NCBI GenBank assembly: GCA_026707225.1
Contig: JAPOXG010000081.1
Span: forward strand, 1-64,000
DNA from: Chloroflexota bacterium
Lineage (GTDB): Bacteria; Chloroflexota; Anaerolineae; Aggregatilineales; Phototrophicaceae
DNA: 64,000 nt
Reading direction: 5' to 3'
Shown: piece by piece, positions 43,356-50,116 of the stretch
Position numbering within the stretch: the first letter of the stretch is position 1
How the letters are laid out: each line of letters starts with the position of its first letter
Program-made: the position numbers and the translations under genes
Notes under the pieces: model-generated
Told to the model about the DNA's origin: nothing
The model's input: the letters and a program-made list of their open reading frames with translations, nothing else
The model's database searches: none

Positions 43356-45443
43356 CTAAAAGTCGCAGTTGCCTTCGGTCGTCGCGTAGTCGCCGTGGAT
43401 CCAGCCTTGCCGGCCCGCATACTCCACCTTGAACCAGTCGCCCGCGCGATCGAAGGCGTCTAGGGCGGCGGCTTGGGGAACCAGCCCAATCTTGTCGCCA
43501 TTGGGGGAGGCGCGGAAGTTGAGCGCGTGCGTGGTGGTGGCCGTGCATTCGCGGCTGACAGCCATGATTTCACCGGCGGCATTCATCAAATTCAGCTCCA
43601 GCTCGTATTCGGTGGGCAAGCTGGTCTGCGGTACGACGGGTGACAGCGCCACCAAAACTTGACTCACGCCGGGTAAAATGTCCACGCTCAGGTCGCCGCT
43701 GCCGCTGATGAGCGAGCGGCTGACCTCAATGCTGTCGCGGGTCTCCTGGGCGACTTGCAGCCAGCTGTTATTGGGCAGGCGATTGTCGCTGCGGATCCAG
43801 CCTTCGGCGATCCAGCCGTCGTCGGGAGACTCGAAGCTGTCGTGGAAACCGATCGTGTTAATGCGCAGGTTGTCGATCGCCAGGCCGCGGTATTTCGTGG
43901 CGAAGTCCGACATCAGCTCAAAGCGGAGCAGGATATTTCCGGGCGCATACTTGCTGAGGTTGATCTGCTCGGCGCGCCAGAATCTGGAGCGGCCCGTGTA
44001 GCCATCTGGATAGTAGTCGGAATAGGCGGTCGAAGAAGTGGCGCTGGAGCCGCGCAAGGCACGCCAGCTTTCACCGTTGTCTTCGCTCAAGGTCACATAG
44101 GCGTATTCACCGTCGGAGTCTAAGTCATACCAGATATGGTATTGGAGATGAGCGGCGCTGGTCCGCGACAGGTCGAAACGGCGGGTCAGCCGATTGTGGC
44201 CCATGTCAGTCGGGACCGCGAAGTAGACCTGTTCGCCATCGCTGGCGTCGCCTTCCATCAGCTTCGCTTCCGCGTCCTGCGACAGGCGCAACTGGAGCTT
44301 ATCCGCGCCGCGCGCATCAACAATGATGTAGTCGCTGCTGTATTGGGGCAGCTTGCCGCGGCGCGTCGCCGGGAAGCGATTGTATGACGCGCTCGGTTCG
44401 GGACTCGTCAGATCCGCATCAAGCTCGCGATAGCCATAGCCGCGCCCGGCATCGAGGAAGTAATTTGCCAGGACCCAGTCGGCAAATGCAACATCGGCCG
44501 AAATCTGAGCCGCGTCGCGCAGCACCTTGTCCACCGATTGCCAGCCATTGGTCTTCTCGGCCAGCAAACGCGCCGCGATGTTTTTGCCGAAGCGCTGCGT
44601 CAGATGCATGATAAACAGGAAGCCGGCGCCATATTTGGCCGACTTGTCCTCATCCACCTGCCATTGCGTCAAGCCTGTCTGCGGCGCTTCCAGGAAGTAG
44701 TCGGCAACGATATGCTCGACCGGGCGGCTCAAATGCGACTTCGAGGCTTGAAAGCCCGCATAGGAGGCCAGGGCTTCGTCCAGCCATAATTCTTCGCCGA
44801 AATCGCTGTGGTGATGCAGCGCGTGCAGGTATTCATGGGCGACGACATCGATCAGGATTTCGTCAAAGAAATCATAGTCGTCAGCGCGGGCCATGTTGAC
44901 GACCAGCATCTCGCGCTCGTTGCCCTGCGCCCTGAATCTTTTGGGGCGCGTAGAGATGTCGGAAAAATATCCCAGCTGCGATCCGTCAGGATCATAAATC
45001 ATCGCCACGATCAAGCGCGAGTCGCCATCGACGCCGGGCGGCTCGGCGAATTGGAAAAGCCGCTGCATTGGATCCAGCACCGCAGTCTCGAGGCGTTTCG
45101 CCAGCGCCTGCGCCCGCCAGTTCGGGTAGTCGAGCGTGGTCTGCGCCCAAATCAGGACGCGGTTCGTCATGCCGCGCAGTTCCACCGTGACGTATTGGCG
45201 CTTGTAATCATTGCCGAAGTCTAGCCAAAAGGCGTCGCGCGCGCCGATTTCGTACGTGGGCGGGCTGGCCGGCGGCGCATGAGTCGGGTCAGTATCGGAC
45301 ATGCGACCGACCATCTCGGAATAACTGAAGGCGGGTATCTCAAGCTGCGCCAACGCGTCAAGCGTCGAAAAATCGGCATCTTGCGAAAGCGCCGGCGCAT
45401 GAATAGAAAGCGCCAACATAAGAATCAGCGTTTGAATTCGCAT
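43356..45443 (-). CDS. secreted zinc metallopeptidase with SH3b-like tail
   Basis: 695 residues. After a signal peptide (RIQTLILMLALSIHAPALS), a peptidase-like region has HEYLHALHHHSDFG, an HExxH zinc site, with a downstream Glu in WLDEALASYAGF as third ligand candidate (about residues 210-235), the gluzincin layout. A middle beta-rich part resembles immune-inhibitor-A-like or jelly-roll modules (FRLELM, SPDDGWIAEGW). The last ~65 residues form a Cys-bracketed SH3b-like domain (ECTATTTHALNFRASPNG to EGNCDF), shared with the haloperoxidase at 36933. It probably degrades extracellular protein or binds cell wall. Confidence 0.78.
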   Translation of the reverse strand: MRIQTLILMLALSIHAPALSQDADFSTLDALAQLEIPAFSYSEMVGRMSDTDPTHAPPASPPTYEIGARDAFWLDFGNDYKRQYVTVELRGMTNRVLIWAQTTLDYPNWRAQALAKRLETAVLDPMQRLFQFAEPPGVDGDSRLIVAMIYDPDGSQLGYFSDISTRPKRFRAQGNEREMLVVNMARADDYDFFDEILIDVVAHEYLHALHHHSDFGEELWLDEALASYAGFQASKSHLSRPVEHIVADYFLEAPQTGLTQWQVDEDKSAKYGAGFLFIMHLTQRFGKNIAARLLAEKTNGWQSVDKVLRDAAQISADVAFADWVLANYFLDAGRGYGYRELDADLTSPEPSASYNRFPATRRGKLPQYSSDYIIVDARGADKLQLRLSQDAEAKLMEGDASDGEQVYFAVPTDMGHNRLTRRFDLSRTSAAHLQYHIWYDLDSDGEYAYVTLSEDNGESWRALRGSSATSSTAYSDYYPDGYTGRSRFWRAEQINLSKYAPGNILLRFELMSDFATKYRGLAIDNLRINTIGFHDSFESPDDGWIAEGWIRSDNRLPNNSWLQVAQETRDSIEVSRSLISGSGDLSVDILPGVSQVLVALSPVVPQTSLPTEYELELNLMNAAGEIMAVSRECTATTTHALNFRASPNGDKIGLVPQAAALDAFDRAGDWFKVEYAGRQGWIHGDYATTEGNCDF

Positions 45444-45565
45444 GAGGATTCTAGACCAGAGATTTGCATATTAGCGTACTTGACAGCCCGGAGATCGCGC
45501 CTGCATATAACGTAGGCGAAGCGGATGTTGGCGCAAAGGAGCTCGTTCCGGACGAGCGCCGACGC

Positions 45566-46003
45566 TCAAAGGCCGATGTCTTCGTTCCACAGTCCGGGAT
45601 TGGCGCGCATGAAGTCTTGCATGAGCCGGTAACATTCGTCGCTGTCGAGCAGCTCCAAGGCCACTCCGCGCGATTGGAGATAGGCTTCCGGTCCCTGAAA
45701 ACTGCGATTCTCGCCGATCACGACTTTGGGAATTTGATAGAGCAGGATGGCGCCGCTGCACATATCACAAGGCGAAAGCGTGGTGTAGATGGTCGCCCGC
45801 CGGTAGTCGCGCGCGCTCAAGCGGCCCGCGTTTTCCAGGCAGTCCATCTCGGCGTGGAGCACCGGGCTGCCGCTCTGTACGCGCCGGTTGTGTCCACGTC
45901 CAGCGATTTCGCCGTCGATGACCAGCACAGAACCGATCGGAATGCCGCCTTCCGCCAGCCCCGTCTTGGCTTCGTCGATAGCGGCGCGCATTAAGCCGTC
46001 CAC
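45566..46003 (-). CDS. cytosine deaminase, yeast FCY1-like (CDA fold)
   Basis: 145 residues of the zinc cytidine-deaminase fold: HAEMDCLENAGRL supplies the His and catalytic Glu, and TTLSPCDMCSGAIL the two zinc Cys. Compared with remembered yeast FCY1, the match extends beyond these motifs: LENCGRL, YTTLSPCDMCTGAI, IP-VVGEN, YLQ-RG and a final W-EDIG are all present in matching form. It should convert cytosine (or a related base) to uracil in pyrimidine salvage. It begins one base after the M42 stop, so the two genes are translationally coupled. tadA is less likely given the FCY1-type ending. Confidence 0.85.
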   Translation of the reverse strand: MDGLMRAAIDEAKTGLAEGGIPIGSVLVIDGEIAGRGHNRRVQSGSPVLHAEMDCLENAGRLSARDYRRATIYTTLSPCDMCSGAILLYQIPKVVIGENRSFQGPEAYLQSRGVALELLDSDECYRLMQDFMRANPGLWNEDIGL

Positions 46004-46004
46004 G

Positions 46005-47072
46005 CTAGGCGCTTTCCGCCGGCATCAGCGACAGATACTCAAGGAAAGACGCATCCAGCTCGCTGATGAAATGCGCCAGCAGCCGGCCGGCGCGCTCGAT
46101 GTCTTTGAGATCCAGCGTCTCGACCGGCGAGTGCATGTTGCGCAGGGGGATGCCCAGCAGCGCTGACGGCACGCCGCCGCGCGAGACCTGGATCGCCCAG
46201 GAGTCATAGCCGGCGCGGGCAGGGATGATATCCGCCTGCCACTTGATTTCGTAATAGGCGGCGATGTCCTGCAATTGCTGCACCATTTTGGGATGGAAGT
46301 TGGCGCCAATGCCAATCAAGGGTCCGCCGCCCAGCTTGATCGCCGTCTTCAAGCCCGGCTGCTCGGCGAAGCCGACATCGAGGGCGATGGCGCAATCCGG
46401 CTCGATATGGTTGGCGGCGGTCGTCGCGCCGCGCAAGCCCACTTCCTCCTGCACGGTCGCGGCCGCGTAGACATCCCAGCTGTGATTCATCCCCCGAAGC
46501 AGCTGCAGGCAGACGGTGATGACGGCGAGGCAGCAGCGGTCGTCCATCGCTTTTGAAGCCGCCAGCCGTCCCTTGAGATCGATCATCGGTCCTTCAACCG
46601 TGACCAGGTCGCCAATGCGGACGAGCCGCTCGACTTCGGCGGCCGGCAAGCCGACATCGACGACGAGCGCGTCAATCGGTTTGTATCGATTGCGTTCCGC
46701 GGCGCTGAGCATGTGCGGCGGCATGGTCGCTACGACGCCGGGCAGGGCGCGCTCGCCATGGACCAGCACCGGCTGCGCCAGCATCACGCGCGGATCGATG
46801 CCGCTGATGCGATGCACATAGATGAAGCCGTCTTCAATCTCGCGCACCATCAAGCCGATCTCGTCCATGTGCGCGGCCAGCATGATCTTGGGCGAGCCAG
46901 CACGGTCAGTCGTCGCGCGCTTGATGCCGATCAGGCTGCCGAGGCGGTCGCCGTCGAATTCATCGACCAACTCCGCCCATTCCTCGCGCAGGAGCTCGGC
47001 GATCGGCGCCTCGTAGCCGCTGGGCGCGTGGGTTTCGACAAGCCGCTTGAGGTGATCTTTCGGATTGTACAT
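46005..47072 (-). CDS. M42 family metallopeptidase (glutamyl aminopeptidase/endoglucanase-like)
   Basis: 355 residues from ATG 47072 (AGGAG upstream). All five metal-binding motifs of the family are seen: AAHMDEIGLM, KAMDDRCCL, TVQEEVGLRG, CAIALDVGFAE and LRNMHSPVETL. M42 enzymes are cytoplasmic tetrahedral aminopeptidases trimming peptides, with a two-metal centre (usually Co2+ or Zn2+). The internal PDZ-like domain (about 75-165) is present. Its stop lies one base before the start of the cytosine deaminase gene. Confidence 0.92.
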   Translation of the reverse strand: MYNPKDHLKRLVETHAPSGYEAPIAELLREEWAELVDEFDGDRLGSLIGIKRATTDRAGSPKIMLAAHMDEIGLMVREIEDGFIYVHRISGIDPRVMLAQPVLVHGERALPGVVATMPPHMLSAAERNRYKPIDALVVDVGLPAAEVERLVRIGDLVTVEGPMIDLKGRLAASKAMDDRCCLAVITVCLQLLRGMNHSWDVYAAATVQEEVGLRGATTAANHIEPDCAIALDVGFAEQPGLKTAIKLGGGPLIGIGANFHPKMVQQLQDIAAYYEIKWQADIIPARAGYDSWAIQVSRGGVPSALLGIPLRNMHSPVETLDLKDIERAGRLLAHFISELDASFLEYLSLMPAESA

Positions 47073-47226
47073 GGGCGGCGCTCCTAAGTTGAAGAAGGAT
47101 ATGGGGATTTTACCACCGAGGACTCCGAGGGCACAGAGGGTAGCAAAGCGCGCGTTGCCACTGTGCCCCACCATTGTATGCGCTTATACTACAGGCAATC
47201 AGTCCCAAGCTGGCAAGAGGCCTGCT

Positions 47227-48030
47227 TTGTTCACCCAATCCGAAATTCAGCAGTTTCGCAGCGAAGGCTGGGTCGCCAAAGCCGAATTCTGGAGCGAGCG
47301 CGAAGTACGCGCCATGCGAGCCGAGCTCGATCGCCTGAAGGCGGACGGGCTGCTGCGCAACGTCGCCACCGCCGGCGATAGCGAGACGCCCTCAATCGAC
47401 AAGGTCAACTTGCAGCTCTGCCCGATGTTCCCGCACAGCGATTTCTTCCGCGCCATGCCCTTCGCCTACAAAGCGATTGAAGCCGTGCGCCAGCTGATTG
47501 GCGATCCGGTGTTGCTGCATCTGGACCAGGTCTTCATCAAGCCGGGCAGGCAGGGCATGGGCACTAACTGGCATCAAGACAACGCCTATTTCGAGATTGA
47601 AGATCCGCTGCGTGGCACAGCGATGTGGACCGCCGTGCATGAGGCCACCGTCGCCAATGGCACGCTTCACGTGATCCCGGGCAGCTACCGCGTCGCTTAC
47701 GAGCACAGCCGCGATCCCTATAGCAATCATCACATCCGCTGTTATCCGCCGGAGGATGAGGCTATCGCCATTGAGCTGCCGGCCGGCGGCGTCGCCTTCT
47801 TTGCCTATGGCGTGGCGCATTGCACGCTGGGCAACAACACGGACAAAGAACGCGCCGGCGTCGCGCTGCACTTCATCAATGGCGCGATGGATGCGACGGC
47901 GAAGAGCGGCTTCCCCCTGGGCAAGCGGCCCTATCTCAGTGGCGACGAGGCCTCCGGCGGCCTGAAGGAGCACGGCGCGCTGGTGGCCGGGACCTGGGAA
48001 CGCGAGGTCGCGGCGGCGCTAGACCGCTAG
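47227..48030 (+). CDS. phytanoyl-CoA dioxygenase family protein
   Basis: 267 residues from a TTG at 47227 preceded by AGAGG; longer frames upstream lack a ribosome site. The Fe(II)/2-oxoglutarate fold is recognised by the HxD pair in GTNWHQDNAYF (about residue 115), a long double-stranded helix with GTLHVIPGSYRVAYEHS, and the distal iron His in FFAYGVAHCTLGNN with Arg in KERAGVALHF. Such enzymes hydroxylate or halogenate small molecules; many bacterial ones act on secondary metabolites or amino acids. The substrate is unknown. Transcribed divergently from the M42 gene. Confidence 0.85.
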   Translation: MFTQSEIQQFRSEGWVAKAEFWSEREVRAMRAELDRLKADGLLRNVATAGDSETPSIDKVNLQLCPMFPHSDFFRAMPFAYKAIEAVRQLIGDPVLLHLDQVFIKPGRQGMGTNWHQDNAYFEIEDPLRGTAMWTAVHEATVANGTLHVIPGSYRVAYEHSRDPYSNHHIRCYPPEDEAIAIELPAGGVAFFAYGVAHCTLGNNTDKERAGVALHFINGAMDATAKSGFPLGKRPYLSGDEASGGLKEHGALVAGTWEREVAAALDR

Positions 48031-48059
48031 CCACAGAGAGACACAACAAACCTGGAAAC

Positions 48060-48129
48060 TGTAGGGGCGAGCTTTGGCTCTTCCTCCCGCCACCACCGTG
48101 CCTGTCGGGACGGCTCTTTGGTCGCCCGC
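48060..48129. repeat. REP-like palindrome interrupted by a 37-bp insertion
   Basis: TGTAGGGGCGAGCTTT opens the element and TTTGGTCGCCCG (48118-48129) closes it. Between them lies a segment bounded by GGCTCTT at both ends (about 48076 and 48113), whose core ccgtgcctgtcgggacgg is itself nearly palindromic. Confidence 0.55.
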
Positions 48130-48248
48130 GCTTCTTCGAAGGATGATACCTCATTGACTCAGAGGCTTACGCGCGCACCGCGTCGCTGCGACCTCGGCGC
48201 GATTGAGTTCGTGCCTGAGACCGCCGGCGAAGTGTAAATGATGCCGGG

Positions 48249-48278
48249 GAGTAGGGCGATACAAGTATCGCCCCTACA
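48249..48278. repeat. REP-like palindrome, both ends GTAGGG
   Basis: GTAGGGCGATACaaGTATCGCCCCTAC: 9-bp stem GGGCGATAC/GTATCGCCC with AA centre, and the outer GTAG/CTAC also inverted. The 329-base gap 48031-48359 also holds the interrupted element at 48060 and a surE tail copy. Confidence 0.75.
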
Positions 48279-48292
48279 AACAGCTTTGGAAT

Positions 48293-48343
48293 CTAGCGCC
48301 CATACTCCTCTCGCCCCAGCATGATCTGGCTCAGGCGGAACGT
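48293..48343 (-). pseudogene. duplicated 3' tail of surE
   Basis: About 47 of 51 bases match the end of surE at 48640-48690, encoding FRLSQIMLGREE and the stop on the minus strand. The rest of the gene is absent here. The offset of 347 bases brackets the 64-residue gene at 48360. Confidence 0.7.
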
Positions 48344-48359
48344 TTGGCGCCGGTACAGG

Positions 48360-48554
48360 CTACTGCGGCAGCAAGCCCTGTACCACTGCCGGCAGATCCA
48401 AGTAAATGCCAATGACGAGCGCGATCAAGAACCAGAGCAAGCGTTTCACCCACTCCATGTCCGTCTCCAGGCGCGCCAAGCGACCGACGCTTCCAACCGG
48501 CGTCTCAGTATGTGAGCGGGTCGCTTCAGAATGCGGCATTACTTTTTCGCTCAC
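48360..48554 (-). CDS. small XhlA-like coiled-coil membrane protein
   Basis: 64 residues from a GTG at 48554 with GAGGAAG upstream. A short coiled coil (VGRLARLETDMEWVKRL, about 22-40) leads directly into one transmembrane helix (about 40-58, LLWFLIALVIGIYLDL). This layout is that of phage-type XhlA/holin-accessory proteins and many small bacterial membrane proteins. It lies between surE and a duplicated fragment of the surE tail. Function unknown; two other coiled-coil/TM proteins in the window (1-338, 2500) have similar repeats. Confidence 0.6.
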   Translation of the reverse strand: MSEKVMPHSEATRSHTETPVGSVGRLARLETDMEWVKRLLWFLIALVIGIYLDLPAVVQGLLPQ

Positions 48555-48639
48555 TGTAACTTCCTCAATTGAGCCTTCTGAACTCAGCTAGAGTTTACCA
48601 CAATTACGGTATAGCGTCTAATGCGGGCTGGCCGCTGCG

Positions 48640-49473
48640 CTACCGCCCATACTCCTCCCGACCCAGCATGATCTGGCTCAGGCGGAACATGTCGGTGCGC
48701 GAGGTCATGTCCAGGCTGATCGGCGTGACTGAAATAACGGCGTCATTCAGCAGGGCGTAAACATCGCTGTCCGGCTCGGCGGCGGTCGGGTCGCTATTAT
48801 ACTGGTAGCCGAGCTTGCCCGAATCGTGCAGCGCCAGCCGTTCGGGGCGGGTGGGCCAATAAACGCGCCGGCGCGACAGACGGGTCAAACGCCATTCGGT
48901 CTCTTTGCTCGCGCCCCAGGGCACATCGATCTTCAAGACATCGACATCATCGGGCAGGGCGCTGTGATCCATCAGCCAGTTGCCCATCTGCAGGGCGAAG
49001 TCGGCGGCCACGCTGAAATCCACCGCGTTGGAGTAGCTGCGATGCAGGTCGGTCGGCGTCTGTTGGCTGACGGCGAGGGCGGGGATGCCGAGGCTGGCCG
49101 CTTCCAGCGCCGCGCCCACCGTGCCAGATATGGTCACGCCGTTGCCGGTGTTTTCGCCGTAGTTGATGCCTGATACCAGCAGGTCCGGCGCCTCGCCAGC
49201 CAATTCCAGCACCGCGTGCTGCACCGCTTGCGCTGGCGTGCCATCGACCGCATAAGCCGTACACTCGCCGCAGTCGACCGGCGCGTCGTAAGGGAAGATG
49301 CGCCCTTCGCTGGAGTGAGGCATGCTTCGTCCCATGCCCGATTGCTGCTCGCGCGGCGCCGCCACCAAGAGGGCGCCCGAGCCCTGGAAGGCTTGAACCG
49401 CCGCCCACAAACCGGGCGACTCAATGCCATCGTCATTGGTGAACAAAATGACGGGTTTGTCAGTCTGAGACAT
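48640..49473 (-). CDS. surE: 5'/3'-nucleotidase SurE
   Basis: 277 residues. SurE motifs: ILFTNDDGIESPGLWA at the N-terminus with the metal-binding Asp pair, VAAPREQQSGMG, and DLLVSGINYGENTGNGVTISGTVGAA with metal-binding Ser/Asn. SurE dephosphorylates nucleoside monophosphates and other phosphate esters with a divalent metal and is tied to stress survival in some bacteria. AGGAA precedes the ATG. Its terminal ~50 bases are duplicated at 48293. No pcm gene is adjacent, unlike in enterobacteria. Confidence 0.92.
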   Translation of the reverse strand: MSQTDKPVILFTNDDGIESPGLWAAVQAFQGSGALLVAAPREQQSGMGRSMPHSSEGRIFPYDAPVDCGECTAYAVDGTPAQAVQHAVLELAGEAPDLLVSGINYGENTGNGVTISGTVGAALEAASLGIPALAVSQQTPTDLHRSYSNAVDFSVAADFALQMGNWLMDHSALPDDVDVLKIDVPWGASKETEWRLTRLSRRRVYWPTRPERLALHDSGKLGYQYNSDPTAAEPDSDVYALLNDAVISVTPISLDMTSRTDMFRLSQIMLGREEYGR

Positions 49474-49626
49474 ACTGGATTCCTGGCGGTAAAGATTGCG
49501 TATGACAATGCGTTACAGGCTAAGGCAAAAGGGTGAAGTCCGCAAGTGCTTGCATTACAGGTCTGTTAAAGATTGGATTAAGGCTAGTGTGTCTATTTGT
49601 TTGATAGCGATGGAGGCGTGCGCACG

Positions 49627-50013
49627 ATGACACTTCAGAACGACCACTTGCTCAAATTATTCCGCCAGCACGTGCCCGACTTCGCCTTCGAGCGCGCCGA
49701 AGAACTGCAATCGCCCGGGCAGTTCAACATTGTGCTCGTGATAGACGCCCAATGGATTTTCCGCTTTCCCAAGAGCGCTGCGGCCGCTGCCGATCTCGCG
49801 CGGGAACTGGTAATTCTGCCGCGCTTGCACGGGCGGCTGCCTCTGCCGATTCCGCAGCCGCGCTACCATGCCCGCGATGCTGAAAGCGGCGGCCTGCTCT
49901 TCAAGGGCTACCCGCTGCTGCCTGGCCAGCCGCTTCTGCGGGAGCGATTCGCCCAGCAAAAGGACGACGACGCCGAGTTTGAAGACGGCATGCGCGATTA
50001 TGTTAAGTGTTAA
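49627..50013 (+). pseudogene. aminoglycoside phosphotransferase-like protein, 3' part lost
   Basis: 128 residues matching only the N-lobe of the APH/choline kinase fold: FAFERAEELQSPGQFNIVLVI, WIFRFPKSAAAAADLARE with the ATP-binding Lys, and LPLPIPQPRYHARD followed by FKGYPLLPGQPL. The catalytic HxD loop and DxD of the C-lobe are missing; the frame stops at 50013 just where base composition drops. The 3' part probably was removed when the restriction-modification gene was acquired. GGAGG precedes the ATG at 49627. It is unlikely to be a working kinase. Confidence 0.78.
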
Positions 50014-50116
50014 CCGCGAATGTGAGAGCGAAAAACCGAAAGTAAAGTTTACGAGGACATTAGGTAGTATAATTGTTCCAAGCTATCGATTTGCGAACAC
50101 GTCGGAAGATCCGCAG

